Shown: positions 9,438 to 18,383, numbered from the stretch's first letter. The stretch is DNA of 64,000 bases from Sphingoaurantiacus capsulatus (GCF_042648405.1 NZ_JBHRXV010000009.1:124001-188000); one strand, 5' to 3'. The notes: generated from the letters alone by a model not told the origin. Made by a program: numbers and translations.

Positions 9438-10710
9438 ACAGCAGGTTGACGCGCAGGCGGTTCAGCCAGTCGTCGGGCTGGTTGGTCCCGGCGTAGAGCG
9501 GGTCTTTCGGCCGATAGTGATAGAGCGTCAGGTTGAGGATCGTGTTTTCGTAGACAACATGGTCGAGCGACAGCGCGTGCAGCCGGTAGTTGGTGGCCAG
9601 GCCGAAATTGTCCTGGCCGAACGCCGCGAGCACCGCGTCATTCTCCGCCACCGCGTAATTATAGCCGAGGCGCCAATCGCCGCGGCTGCTGGCGCGGCCG
9701 GCGAACAGCTCGACCGAATAGCCATCGTCGGCATCGACCGCCGCGCCGTAGTTGTGGACATATTCGCCGACGAGCCCGACCGGCCACTGCGCGCCGAGGC
9801 CCTTGTAGATCAGCCCGGCGATCACGTTGCCGAGGTTGAAGTCGGAGAGATAGGTGCCGTTCGGGCGGAGCAGATTGCTGCGCAGGTCGCCGGCATCCGA
9901 GCCCGCGACGCTGCGCAGGCGATAGTCATAATAGCCCGCCGCCAGTTCGGCGCTCCAGTCGCCGATCGGCGCAGTGATTCCGAGCTGCCCGCCGAGCATG
10001 TCGCTGCCGCGCCCGGCGACCACTTCGTTGACGAGGAAATACATCGCGCGAACGTCGAGCTTCGCGTCGCCGAGCTTCGTCGAATAAGCGGCGGCGACGC
10101 CTTGCGGGCTGACGTCGCCGTCCCAGACGAGGTCGGTGCGGCGGAACGGGTTGGCGAACTTGCCGCCGGTCACCGTGAGGTCGCCAACCTTCGCGCGCAC
10201 ATAGGCTTGGTCGAGGCTGACGTTGAGGTCGTCGACGAACTCGCCGAGCGTCATGTCGGTGCTGTTCGGGTCGTCGGGATCACCGGTCGACAGCTGCGCG
10301 CCGACGGTGAAGATGTCGTTGACCGCATAGCTGGCGCGCAGCCGCGCGCGGAGCACGCTGCGCGAGCGGTCGCGACCGTCGGCATCAGACCAGTTGAACT
10401 CCTGCCGCAACCGGAAGTCGCCCGACACGTCGAGGCGCGACGTGGTTGCCGAAGGGGCCGGCACGGTAGCGAGCACGGTGCTGGCGATCGGACCGGTCTG
10501 CGGCGCAGCCGCAACGGCAGCGGGGGCCGAAGCGGCCGGCGCGGCGAGCTTGGCGTTGAGCAACCGCTCGAGCTCGGCGATGCGCGCATCCTGTGCCTCG
10601 AGCCGGCTTTCGAGCGCCCGGATCCGCTCGGCCTCGGTCTGCGCGTGCGCGATGCCCGGCGCGATCAGCGCACTGCTTGCCAGAACCGATGCGAGCCACA
10701 TTCGACGCAT
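9427..10710 (-). CDS. Putative outer-membrane porin with N-terminal coiled coil
   Basis: A 427-residue outer-membrane protein. A signal peptide (cleavage near AHAQ, residue 23) precedes a short coiled coil (about residues 26-50, rich in E, R, L and A), an alanine/proline linker, and a beta-barrel of alternating hydrophobic strands ending in NLLFNF, the terminal phenylalanine typical of barrel proteins. The layout matches the Gram-negative putative porin family, in which a periplasmic coiled coil touches peptidoglycan. GGAGG lies nine bases before the ATG. It is divergent from the AAHS transporter and probably lets the island's aromatic substrate or product cross the outer membrane; the cargo is inferred from context only. 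Confidence 0.78.
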   Translation of the reverse strand: MRRMWLASVLASSALIAPGIAHAQTEAERIRALESRLEAQDARIAELERLLNAKLAAPAASAPAAVAAAPQTGPIASTVLATVPAPSATTSRLDVSGDFRLRQEFNWSDADGRDRSRSVLRARLRASYAVNDIFTVGAQLSTGDPDDPNSTDMTLGEFVDDLNVSLDQAYVRAKVGDLTVTGGKFANPFRRTDLVWDGDVSPQGVAAAYSTKLGDAKLDVRAMYFLVNEVVAGRGSDMLGGQLGITAPIGDWSAELAAGYYDYRLRSVAGSDAGDLRSNLLRPNGTYLSDFNLGNVIAGLIYKGLGAQWPVGLVGEYVHNYGAAVDADDGYSVELFAGRASSRGDWRLGYNYAVAENDAVLAAFGQDNFGLATNYRLHALSLDHVVYENTILNLTLYHYRPKDPLYAGTNQPDDWLNRLRVNLLFNF

Positions 10711-10794
10711 GCCGACCTCCGCCCTTAGAACACGATTTTATCGAAATTATACGGAGCAAAATTTGCTGGCCCCTCGGGGGGTATATAAATAAAC

Positions 10795-10824
10795 CACGTT
10801 GACGGTCACATTTTATTTTCGAAA
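10795..10824. promoter_or_regulatory. Porin/transporter intergenic boxes
   Basis: In the 190-bp divergent region between the porin (start 10710) and the transporter (start 10901), CACGTTGACGGT (10795-10806) is a weaker match to AACGT-N2-ACGTT (8 of 10 arm positions). TTTCGAAA follows at 10817-10824. A further ATCGAAAT lies at 10740-10747. The weak palindrome is called mainly because its position matches that of the stronger copies. Confidence 0.45.
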
Positions 10825-10900
10825 TATATGGCAGCGCGGCCTGGGCCAGCACGCGCCCGCCGACCGGCAGGAAAAGAGGCCCGCGGGAGGGGCAAGGGCA

Positions 10901-12232
10901 ATGGCAGGCGGCACGCCACAGGTAAGTTCATCGCCGATCGATAAGCTGCTCGACGCGGCACCGATCGGGGCCTTCCAGATCCGCGTGGCGGCGCTGTGCT
11001 GCCTGATCGCGATGCTCGACGGCTTCGACACGCAGGCAGTTGCGTTCGTCGCGCCGGTGATCGGCCGCGAATGGGGCATCGCGCCCGATCGCTTCGGCCT
11101 GATCTTCTCCGCCGGCCTGCTCGGCATCATGGTCGGACAGCTCGTGCTCGGGCCGCTCGCCGACCGCTACGGCCGCCGCCCTGTCATCATCGGCTGCACC
11201 GCGCTGTTCGGCGTGCTGAGCCTCGCCACCGCCGCCGTCGACAACTGGATGATGCTGCTGGTGCTGCGCTTCCTCACCGGCATCGGCCTCGGCGGCGCGA
11301 CGCCCAACCTCATCACGCTCACCTGCGAGGTCGCGCCGCCGCGATCGCGCGCCACCATGATCACCGCCATGTTCGCCGGCTTCCCGCTCGGTGCGGCGAT
11401 CGGCGCCTATATCAGTTCGATGCTGATCCCGGCCTATGGCTGGCAGAGCGTGTTCATCCTCGGCGGCGCCATGCCGCTGGCGCTGCTGCTGGTGGTCGTC
11501 ATCTGGCTGCCGGAATCGCCGCAGTTTCTCTACGGCAAGGGCAAGCATGGCCCGGTGCTCGACAAGATGCTCGACGCCATGGTCGGCCCGAACCGCGCAC
11601 CGCTCGCCGCCGCGCCTGCGGCAGCCGCAGGTATCGCACCGAAGGCGGGCTACGGCGCGCTGTTCGCCGGCGGCCTCGCCGGCATCACCGTGCCGCTGTG
11701 GATCGCCTATTTCTGCAGCCTGCTGATGATCTACTTCCTGATGAGCTGGCTGCCGACGGTGGCGCGCGAGTCCGGCCTGCCGCTCGACACCGCGATCATC
11801 TCGGCCGTGTTCCTCAACGTCGGCGGCGCCATCGGCGGCATCGCGCTTGGCCGCGTCGCCGACAAGTTCGGCGCCTTCCGCACGCTCGCGGCGGGCTACG
11901 CGATTGCCGGCCTCAGCCTCGCCGCGATCGGCTTCACCAGCAGCGACGCGACCCTGCTGATGGCGTTCGCCTTCATCGCCGGGCTGTTTACCATCGGCGG
12001 GCAGACGGCGATGAACGCCGCGGCCTCGGGCATCTACCCGGCCGAGGTGCGCGCCACCGGGCTTGGCGCCGCCTTCGCGGTCGGCCGCACCGGATCGATC
12101 ATCGGCCCGTGGGTGGGCGGCCTGCTGCTCGCTTCGAACTGGGAACTGAGCGCCATCTTCACCGCGGTCGCGATGCCGGCCGCGCTCACCGTCGTTATCG
12201 CCATCCTTCTGTCCCGGAGACTTGCCCGATGA
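10901..12232 (+). CDS. MFS transporter, aromatic acid:H+ symporter (AAHS) family
   Basis: A 12-helix major facilitator of 443 residues from the AAHS family, which includes importers such as PcaK, BenK and GalT-type transporters for aromatic acids. The family signature in helix 1 (CLIAMLDGFDTQ) and the loop 2-3 motif GPLADRYGRRPV are clear, as is the second-half GRVADKFG. An in-frame start further upstream exists, but the ATG at 10901 has GGGAGG 10 bp ahead and gives the normal family N-terminus. It overlaps the next gene by four bases (ATGA). In context it probably brings the aromatic acid made in the periplasm into the cytoplasm for ring cleavage. Confidence 0.9.
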   Translation: MAGGTPQVSSSPIDKLLDAAPIGAFQIRVAALCCLIAMLDGFDTQAVAFVAPVIGREWGIAPDRFGLIFSAGLLGIMVGQLVLGPLADRYGRRPVIIGCTALFGVLSLATAAVDNWMMLLVLRFLTGIGLGGATPNLITLTCEVAPPRSRATMITAMFAGFPLGAAIGAYISSMLIPAYGWQSVFILGGAMPLALLLVVVIWLPESPQFLYGKGKHGPVLDKMLDAMVGPNRAPLAAAPAAAAGIAPKAGYGALFAGGLAGITVPLWIAYFCSLLMIYFLMSWLPTVARESGLPLDTAIISAVFLNVGGAIGGIALGRVADKFGAFRTLAAGYAIAGLSLAAIGFTSSDATLLMAFAFIAGLFTIGGQTAMNAAASGIYPAEVRATGLGAAFAVGRTGSIIGPWVGGLLLASNWELSAIFTAVAMPAALTVVIAILLSRRLAR

Positions 12233-12855
12233 TCGCTCGCCTGCTCACCGCCGCCGCCCTTCTCGCCGTCCTGCCGACCGCCGCGCAGGCCGCGGTGTGC
12301 GCCACGCCCGAGCAGGTGAAGAACATCCGCGGCTATTACGAGAAGCTGCGCCCCGGCGTGCCGCTGCCGGTGCCGAGCCGCTATTTCAACGTTCCCGAAT
12401 CGGTGATCCCGAGCGCGCTGCCCACCGACCAGGCGGTCGGCACCGCGGTGATGCCGGAGATCGCCGATCAGGTGTGGAAGTCGATCGATGCGTGGGGACC
12501 GCGGACGCAGGTGTCGCTGGTGTTCGCGCCGAACAGCAAGAACAGCTTCGCGATCCCGAGCCTGGTGCCAATCACGCAGAACGACTCCAGCGACGGCTAC
12601 CTCGACGTCTATGCCGACGACGGCAAGGGCATCCACTCGCACATCCAGATCGCCGACGTCGCGCACATCTACGCGCACGACATTCCGAACGGCGACAACA
12701 AGAACCGCACGCGCGGCGTGTCCTTCTACGGACAGACCGGCGACCTGATCATGGGCGTCTACGCCTCGATCAAGGCGGACCCGTTCGACCCGAAGGCCGT
12801 CGAAGGCTTCGGGCGCACCTGGAATTTGCTGAAAGCCATGAAGCGCCCCTGCTGA
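12229..12855 (+). CDS. Exported protein of unknown function
   Basis: A 208-residue protein with a signal peptide (about residues 1-21, ending AAQA). I do not recognise the family. The mature part has a PVPSRYFNVPESVIPSALP segment, an FAPNSKNSFAIPSLVPITQN segment and a histidine-rich stretch around GIHSHIQIADVAHIYAHD, followed by GVSFYGQTGDLIMGVYASIK. Two cysteines remain, one just after the signal peptide and one as the last residue. The start overlaps the AAHS transporter stop (ATGA), so it is translationally coupled to an aromatic acid importer and probably acts in the periplasm on the same substrate; a binding role is possible because of the histidine cluster. It converges on the esterase gene with 24 bp between. 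Confidence 0.7.
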   Translation: MIARLLTAAALLAVLPTAAQAAVCATPEQVKNIRGYYEKLRPGVPLPVPSRYFNVPESVIPSALPTDQAVGTAVMPEIADQVWKSIDAWGPRTQVSLVFAPNSKNSFAIPSLVPITQNDSSDGYLDVYADDGKGIHSHIQIADVAHIYAHDIPNGDNKNRTRGVSFYGQTGDLIMGVYASIKADPFDPKAVEGFGRTWNLLKAMKRPC

Positions 12856-12879
12856 TCGCGGCAGGGGCGGCGAAACCCA

Positions 12880-14031
12880 TCAGTCGATGGGCTTCGTCCC
12901 GTGCTTCTTGTCCATCGCCTCGCGCTCCTCGGCGAGCGCGCGATGTTCGCCATAGGTCAGGCCGGCGCCGAGCGTGCGGTCGAACTCGGCGACCCAGCTC
13001 GGATGCAGCGCCGGGCTGATCTTGCGGGAGCGGATGCGCAGTTCGTAGCGCTGCTCCGGCGTCAGCTTCACATAGTCTTCGACCGTGGGAATCTTCACGC
13101 CGGTCTTGTTAACGTAAGGCGCGGCCTTCGGCGCCGGGGCCGGGCGCTTCGCGTCGCTGGCGGCCCAGCGCACACCGCGCGAGATGGCGACCGGAATGAC
13201 GGTGCCATGGTCCTCGCCGGCCAGCAGCTCGAACTTCGCGGTAACGCCGGGCTGCTGCAGGAATTCGGCAAACTCGCGCCCGTTATCGATCTGCTTGCGC
13301 TCGAGCAGCACCTCGACGCGGCCCGGCGGGAAGTCGGGGTCCGCGGCCTGCTCGAATTCGCCCGCGGTGATCAGCACGCGCGGTGTCGCGCCGGTGACGC
13401 CGAGCTTCGGCGCCAGCCGGCGGCGGACATTGCCCTTCTGCATCAGCTTGTCCTCGAACCAGATCGAGGGACTGGCCGCGACCCAATTGTCGAACAGCGT
13501 CGGCTTGTTGATCAGCGCGTAGAGCGTGAACAGCCCGCCGAAGCTGTGGCCGAACAGCGTCTCGCGCGCGGCGTTGATGTCGTAGCGCTTGTCGATCTCT
13601 GGCTTCAGCTTTGTCTCGATGAAGCGCATGAACGCCTCGGCATTGCCGGTGCCGGGCTGCTTCGGTTCGGGCGAGCCGAGGCGCGGCGTCAGGTCGAGCG
13701 CGCGCTCCTTATTGACCTCGGCGCCTTCCGGATAGCCGATGCCGACGACGATCGCCGGGCTGCCGCCGGGGCGTCGTTCGAGCGCGCGTATCGTGTCGGT
13801 GGCGGTTGCGAACATCCAGTTGCCGTCGAGCACGTAGAACACTGGATAGCCGCCCGGCGGCGGCGCGATCTTGGGTTCGGCGACGAAGATGCGGAAGGTG
13901 CGCCCGGTGTCGCTCTTCATGTCGAAGATCGACGTGCGGTGTAGCACCGGCGCGTCGGGCACCGGCGTCACCTGTGCGGCGACCGCGGCGGGGGTGGCGA
14001 GCAGCAGGGCGATGAATGCGGCGCGGATCAT
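12880..14031 (-). CDS. Exported alpha/beta hydrolase, Fes/IroE-like putative esterase
   Basis: A 383-residue esterase of the enterochelin-esterase-like family, with a signal peptide ending near VAAQ (residue 20). The catalytic serine is in GHSFGG (Ser163), preceded by the YPVFYVLDG strand typical of the family; EDHGT probably supplies the histidine. Members cleave siderophore esters, acyl esters or phenolic esters. The ATG overlaps the stop of the upstream dioxygenase gene (ATGA on the minus strand), so the two form one operon driven from the palindrome at 15152. Within the island it more likely cleaves a phenolic ester than a siderophore; this is inferred from its partners. Confidence 0.82.
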   Translation of the reverse strand: MIRAAFIALLLATPAAVAAQVTPVPDAPVLHRTSIFDMKSDTGRTFRIFVAEPKIAPPPGGYPVFYVLDGNWMFATATDTIRALERRPGGSPAIVVGIGYPEGAEVNKERALDLTPRLGSPEPKQPGTGNAEAFMRFIETKLKPEIDKRYDINAARETLFGHSFGGLFTLYALINKPTLFDNWVAASPSIWFEDKLMQKGNVRRRLAPKLGVTGATPRVLITAGEFEQAADPDFPPGRVEVLLERKQIDNGREFAEFLQQPGVTAKFELLAGEDHGTVIPVAISRGVRWAASDAKRPAPAPKAAPYVNKTGVKIPTVEDYVKLTPEQRYELRIRSRKISPALHPSWVAEFDRTLGAGLTYGEHRALAEEREAMDKKHGTKPID

Positions 14032-15131
14032 TTATTGTCCCCCGACGGCTCGAAGATCGCCGCCACCTTGCTTGAATTAAAGATATGCGTCTCGACGAAT
14101 TCGGACCAGGAGCAGCCCTGCCCCAGCGCGTCCATCGCGCCGGCGAGCGCAAACCAGTTGAGCATCTCCTGGTCGCCCGCCGCCTCGACCTCGTCGAGCG
14201 TCATCGATTTCCACACGTCCCACTCGCCGGCGACCAGCGCGTCGTACAGCTTCCGGTCGGTCACGATGTCGGGTTGCATGCGGAAGGTGCTGTCGACGAG
14301 GAAGGCGTGGCTCCAGCTCGCCGAGGCGATCAGCGCGACGCGCCACGGGCTTTCGCGGCAGATGCGGGCCACCTCGGCGCCCATGTTGAACACCCGCTTC
14401 GGTGACGGCGACGGCGGATCGAGCGGGCGGATGTCGCCGAGCTTGCTGATGAAGCCGCGGTAGCTGATCACCTTGCGGCCGTAGCAGTTGATCTGGAACG
14501 GCACGACCGGATAGCGCCAGCCCTTCCGGTCATAGTCGAGGTACAGCAGCGTGTTCAGGAACGCGTGCGGCAGGCCGGGGTGGTTCAGCGGCTCGTAGGC
14601 GTAGGACACGTCGAAGTCACGCTGCAGCAGTTCCGACGCGATATGCTTCGCCGCCTCGCGGTGGCCGGGGACGCGCAGGGTGAAGTCGCGCTTCTCCCCC
14701 CAGACGTTCGGGCGGCCGCCGCCCCATTCGTCGTCGGTCTTCGAGAACATCGCCGATTCCGACGCGTGGGCCCATGGCTGGATGTCCATGTCGTCATAGG
14801 CCATCACGCAGAAGGGCGGGATGATGCTCTCCTTGAAATTCTCATATTGATCGTCGCCCCAGACGATCACGAAATCGGGGTTGAAGGCATCGAGCGCCGC
14901 GCGCGCCTTGCGCAAGCCGTTGAGCATCGCTGCGCGGTGGCGCGTCGCGCCGGCGACACCCTCGTCGTCGCCCCACTCCGCCTGCATCGCCGCCGGCCAG
15001 TTCGCCGGGTCCTTCGCTTCGGCGGGAACGCCGGGATCGCCAAGACGGCCGCGCAGGATATTCGCCATGTCGGCGTCGCGGCCGCTGAGCGGGGGATAGT
15101 GCGAAATCCCCAGCCCTAAAACTTCCCCCAT
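14028..15131 (-). CDS. LigB-superfamily (class III) extradiol dioxygenase-like protein
   Basis: A 367-residue cytoplasmic protein of the class III extradiol ring-cleavage dioxygenase superfamily, non-haem Fe(II) enzymes that open catechol-type rings. Family features visible are the N-terminal GISHYPPL with the first metal histidine (His11), the NPDFVIVWG strand and SASWSHAF with the conserved acid/base histidine. After the strand, where LigB-type enzymes have an Asp-His pair supplying the second metal histidine, this protein has GDDQYENF, so the second ligand differs or comes from elsewhere. Downstream island genes form the 4-oxalocrotonate branch, consistent with a ring-opened 2-hydroxymuconic semialdehyde-like product. 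It is first in a two-gene operon with the esterase, divergent from the copper amine oxidase. The substrate is unknown. Confidence 0.8.
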   Translation of the reverse strand: MGEVLGLGISHYPPLSGRDADMANILRGRLGDPGVPAEAKDPANWPAAMQAEWGDDEGVAGATRHRAAMLNGLRKARAALDAFNPDFVIVWGDDQYENFKESIIPPFCVMAYDDMDIQPWAHASESAMFSKTDDEWGGGRPNVWGEKRDFTLRVPGHREAAKHIASELLQRDFDVSYAYEPLNHPGLPHAFLNTLLYLDYDRKGWRYPVVPFQINCYGRKVISYRGFISKLGDIRPLDPPSPSPKRVFNMGAEVARICRESPWRVALIASASWSHAFLVDSTFRMQPDIVTDRKLYDALVAGEWDVWKSMTLDEVEAAGDQEMLNWFALAGAMDALGQGCSWSEFVETHIFNSSKVAAIFEPSGDNK

Positions 15132-15149
15132 CAGCGCCCCTTCACATTT

Positions 15150-15165
15150 ACAACGTGTACGTTAT
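15150..15165. promoter_or_regulatory. Perfect AACGT-N2-ACGTT palindrome in divergent promoter
   Basis: ACAACGTGTACGTTAT contains the perfect core AACGTGTACGTT (15152-15163). The same 16 bases occur at 18368-18383. The site sits 20 bp before the dioxygenase ATG (minus) and 40 bp before the amine oxidase start (plus), so it could repress both. Confidence 0.68.
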
Positions 15166-15204
15166 AGTTTCGCGCATCGACGACTAAAGTCAATGGGGGA
15201 TGCG

Positions 15205-17130
15205 ATGATCCGAGGGTTGCTGCTGCTGAGCACGGCGTTGGGAATCGCGGCACCGGCGCTGGCGCAGAGCCACCCGCTCGATCCGCTGAGCACCGATGAG
15301 CATTGGCGCGTGCTCGAAATCCTCGACGCGTCGGGCAGACTGACGCCAAAGACGCGCTTCACGCGCATCGCGCTCTCGCCGCCCGACAAGACCAAGGTGG
15401 TCGCCGGCGCCAAGGTGCCGCGCGTCGCCGAGGTGCGCATCAAGGAAGGCTCCGCCGCCGTCGAGGCGACCGTCGATCTCGGCACCGGCAAGGTCACCGG
15501 CTGGCGCTCGCGCACCGATGTGCAGCCGGCCTGGCTGCTCGAGGAATTCCTCGGCGCGCCGGTGCAGGCGGTGCTCAACCACCCCCAGTTCGAGGCCAAA
15601 TTGAAGGCGCGCGGCGTCGCCAACAAGCGCTTCCTCAACTGCCGCGCCATGCCGATCGGCAGCCATGCCGAGCCGCGCTTTGCGGGCAAGCGCGTGGCGA
15701 TGGTGCGCTGCGACCCGATCAACGGGCTGCAGAACCGCTTCGTGCGCCGCATCGAGGGGCTGACCGCCTTCGTCGACGTCAACACCAACGAGGTGCTCGA
15801 CCTGTCCGACGATGCGGTGATCCCGGTGCCGGCGACGCGCGCCGACTATGACGAGAGGGCGTTGGGCAAGCTGCGCGACTTCCCGACGCCGATCTCGATG
15901 AGCCAGCCGAACGGGCCGTCCTACACCGTCGATGGCCATCAGGTGCGCTGGGGCAACTGGTCCTTCCACCTGAAGTCCGACCAGCGCGTCGGCACGATGA
16001 TCAGCCGGCTGCAGTGGCACGACGGCGGCAAGACGCGCGACGTGATGTACGAAGGCTATCTGTCGGAAATCTTCGTGCCCTACATGGACCCGGCGACCGA
16101 CTGGTACACACGCACCCTCCTTGATGCCGGCGAATATTCGATGGGCGGCCTGTCGGGCGCGCTGACCCGCGGCATCGACTGCCCCGAAGGCGCGACCTAT
16201 TTCAACGGCCTCGTCACCGGCGACAACGGCCGACCGAGCGAGAAGGCCGACGTGATCTGCCTGTTCGAGCGCACCACCGGCGACATGAGCTGGCGCCATG
16301 CCGAGATCGGCCGGCCGAAGCGCGAGCTGGTGGCGCGGATGATCGCCGACCTCGGCAACTATGACTATGTCTTCGACTGGGTGTTCGAATCGGACGGCCA
16401 GTTCCGCGTCAACACCGGCGCCACCGGCATCGTCGCTGTGAAGATGGCGAAGGCGAAGGACGCGAAAAGCGCGGCGGGCCAGGCGGAGGACGCCTATGGC
16501 CGCTTCGTCGACGACAACGTCATCGCCATCAACCACGACCATTATTTCAGCTTCCGCCTCGACCTCGACGTCGACGGGCCGACCAACAATTTCGTCCGCG
16601 ACGCGCTGGTGACGCAGCGCCTTCCGGAAGGCCATCCGCGCAAGAGCATCTGGACGGCGGAAGAGCAGGTCGCCGCGCGCGAGGCGGACGGCAAGCAGGT
16701 GATGCACCACGGCCCGGCGCTGTGGCGCGTGACCAGCGGGTCGACGCAGAACCGCATGGGCTATCCGGCGAGCTACCAGCTGATGCTCGGCCACACCTCG
16801 GGCACGCTGTTCAGCAAGGACGACATCCCGCGCCAGCGCGCCGGCTTCATCGACAACGACCTGTGGGTAACGCCCTACAATCCCGACGAGCGCTACGCCG
16901 CCGGCGAATATGCGGTGCTGAGCGCGCCGGGCGAAGGCCTGCCGAAGTGGACGGCGGCGAACCGCGGCATCGCCGGCACCGACATCGTGATCTGGCCGAC
17001 GGTCGGCATGCACCATAAGGTACGGTCGGAAGACTGGCCGGTGATGCCGGTGCTCTGGCACTCGATCACCATCCGGCCGTTCGACTTTTACGACCGCAAC
17101 CCGGCGATCGACATCGGGCTCAAGCCTTAG
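15205..17130 (+). CDS. Copper-containing primary-amine oxidase, periplasmic
   Basis: A copper/topaquinone amine oxidase of 641 residues that converts primary amines to aldehydes, ammonia and H2O2. The signal peptide ends near ALAQ (residue 21). All catalytic features are intact: NYDY with Tyr386 as the topaquinone precursor, copper ligands His444 and His446 (HDH) plus a third in MHHK (603-604), and the base Asp307 in LDAGEYSMG. I prefer the ATG at 15205 because GGGGGA lies just ahead; the ATG at 15193 lacks a ribosome site and would extend the signal peptide. Members oxidise tyramine, phenylethylamine and aliphatic amines. Copper importers YcnI-CopC-CopD lie downstream under the same palindrome. 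It converges on the serine hydrolase gene. Confidence 0.92.
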   Translation: MIRGLLLLSTALGIAAPALAQSHPLDPLSTDEHWRVLEILDASGRLTPKTRFTRIALSPPDKTKVVAGAKVPRVAEVRIKEGSAAVEATVDLGTGKVTGWRSRTDVQPAWLLEEFLGAPVQAVLNHPQFEAKLKARGVANKRFLNCRAMPIGSHAEPRFAGKRVAMVRCDPINGLQNRFVRRIEGLTAFVDVNTNEVLDLSDDAVIPVPATRADYDERALGKLRDFPTPISMSQPNGPSYTVDGHQVRWGNWSFHLKSDQRVGTMISRLQWHDGGKTRDVMYEGYLSEIFVPYMDPATDWYTRTLLDAGEYSMGGLSGALTRGIDCPEGATYFNGLVTGDNGRPSEKADVICLFERTTGDMSWRHAEIGRPKRELVARMIADLGNYDYVFDWVFESDGQFRVNTGATGIVAVKMAKAKDAKSAAGQAEDAYGRFVDDNVIAINHDHYFSFRLDLDVDGPTNNFVRDALVTQRLPEGHPRKSIWTAEEQVAAREADGKQVMHHGPALWRVTSGSTQNRMGYPASYQLMLGHTSGTLFSKDDIPRQRAGFIDNDLWVTPYNPDERYAAGEYAVLSAPGEGLPKWTAANRGIAGTDIVIWPTVGMHHKVRSEDWPVMPVLWHSITIRPFDFYDRNPAIDIGLKP

Positions 17131-17151
17131 CGGCGATCAGCGGGGCGAGCG

Positions 17152-18351
17152 TCACTTGCCGACCTCCGCGCGGATGGCGTCGAACAGAGCGAAGGTGTCG
17201 AGGTTGAGCTGGCGACCGCCCTTGTCGGGCCAGTAGCTGAGCTTGACGATCACCGTGCGCGTCTTGGGATCGATCGACAGGAACTGGCCGTGGATGCCGA
17301 TCGCTTCGTAGCGATCGGTGCCGAGCATGGTCCACCATTGGTAGCCATAGCCGCGCGGCGCGCCGGGCATCACCGAGGTGGTGCCGGGATAGCGCGTCGA
17401 TTTTTCCACCCAGGCCTTCGACACGATCTGCCGGCCGTTGGCGCGGCCGCCGTCGAGCATCATCTGGCCGATGCGGCCATAGTCGCGGAGCGTCGCGTTG
17501 AACGCGCCGCCGCCGACCGCGCGGCCTTTGGGCGCCGGATTGTCGAGCACCCAATAGCCGGGCGCCTCCATGCCCGCCGGCTTCCACAGATGCTTCTCGG
17601 TGAAGGCGGCCAGCGACAGCCCGCTCGCCTCCTCGACCAGCCGGCCGAGGAGGGTGCTGGTCAGTGTCGAATAGAGGAACTTGCTGCCCGGCGGGTGTGC
17701 GCGGGTCAGGTCGAGCCCCGACAGGTCGGTGAAGTTGGTGTTGTTGCCATAGGTCGCGCGCTTCTTGATGCGCTCGAGCGTCGACTGGCCGCTCTCGACC
17801 TGCTCGGTGTAGCTGGTGCCGTCGCGCATCATCAGCAGATGTTCGATGCTGACGCCTTCATAGGCGGTGCCGCGCGTCTCGGGCACATAGCGGTCGATCG
17901 GTTCGTCGACGCTCTTGATTTGGCCCTTGTCGATGGCGATGCCGACGAGGATCGACACGATCGACTTGGCCATCGACCAGCTCATGTAGCGATCGTCGGC
18001 CGCGCCGCCGTTGAGGTAGCGCTCGTCGACGATCGCGCCGTCCTTCATGACGAGGAGCGCGTTGGTGTAGGTGCGCTGAAGCGCCTCGTCGAACGCGAAG
18101 CTGCCCTCGCCGAGCTTCACCGTCGAGGCAAGCGTTTTCGGTGCGCGCGGCAGCTTCGCGGCGCGCGCACCGGCGGCGACCGGCTCGGTCGGGAAGAAGG
18201 CGTCGGCGCTGCGGAAGGTGACCGCATTGATCGTCGCGTCTTCATAATGCGCGCGCGCGGTGGCGAGCGCCGGCGGCGCCGGCTGTGCGGCGAGCCCGGC
18301 CGGAAACATCAGCAGCGTGACGAGCACGCCCGCAGTCTTCACACGGTCCAT
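17152..18351 (-). CDS. Serine hydrolase, beta-lactamase/6-aminohexanoate-oligomer hydrolase (NylB)-like, exported
   Basis: A class C beta-lactamase-fold serine hydrolase of about 399 residues. The signal peptide ends near LAAQ. The SxxK motif is SMAK within YMSWSMAKSIVSILVG, the typical NylB/EstB spelling, and the tyrosine motif is FLYSTLTS. Relatives hydrolyse amides such as nylon oligomers, esters or D-amino peptides rather than beta-lactams. Two adjacent ATGs (18354 and 18351) follow GGAGGGG; the second has better spacing. It is a single-gene unit under the perfect palindrome at 18370, 17 bp upstream, so it belongs to the island regulon although no partner is co-transcribed. The substrate is unknown; an amide bond is a reasonable guess given the amidohydrolase and amine oxidase nearby. 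Confidence 0.82.
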   Translation of the reverse strand: MDRVKTAGVLVTLLMFPAGLAAQPAPPALATARAHYEDATINAVTFRSADAFFPTEPVAAGARAAKLPRAPKTLASTVKLGEGSFAFDEALQRTYTNALLVMKDGAIVDERYLNGGAADDRYMSWSMAKSIVSILVGIAIDKGQIKSVDEPIDRYVPETRGTAYEGVSIEHLLMMRDGTSYTEQVESGQSTLERIKKRATYGNNTNFTDLSGLDLTRAHPPGSKFLYSTLTSTLLGRLVEEASGLSLAAFTEKHLWKPAGMEAPGYWVLDNPAPKGRAVGGGAFNATLRDYGRIGQMMLDGGRANGRQIVSKAWVEKSTRYPGTTSVMPGAPRGYGYQWWTMLGTDRYEAIGIHGQFLSIDPKTRTVIVKLSYWPDKGGRQLNLDTFALFDAIRAEVGK

Positions 18352-18367
18352 CATTCCCCTCCGAATA

Positions 18368-18383
18368 ACAACGTGTACGTTAT
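18368..18383. promoter_or_regulatory. Perfect AACGT-N2-ACGTT palindrome before serine hydrolase
   Basis: ACAACGTGTACGTTAT (core 18370-18381) is identical over 16 bases to the site at 15150-15165. It begins 17 bp before the serine hydrolase ATG and lies after the stop of the GntR gene, giving the hydrolase its own controlled promoter. Confidence 0.66.

Noticed and set aside
12870..12895. Intrinsic terminator between the exported protein and the esterase gene
   Set aside because: CCCATC and GATGGG can pair, but the stem is only six pairs, overlaps the esterase coding end and lacks a T-run.
17152..18351. Antibiotic-resistance beta-lactamase
   Set aside because: The SMAK and YST motifs and flanking segments resemble NylB/esterase-type hydrolases, and the gene is under the catabolic island palindrome. 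Nothing supports a resistance role.
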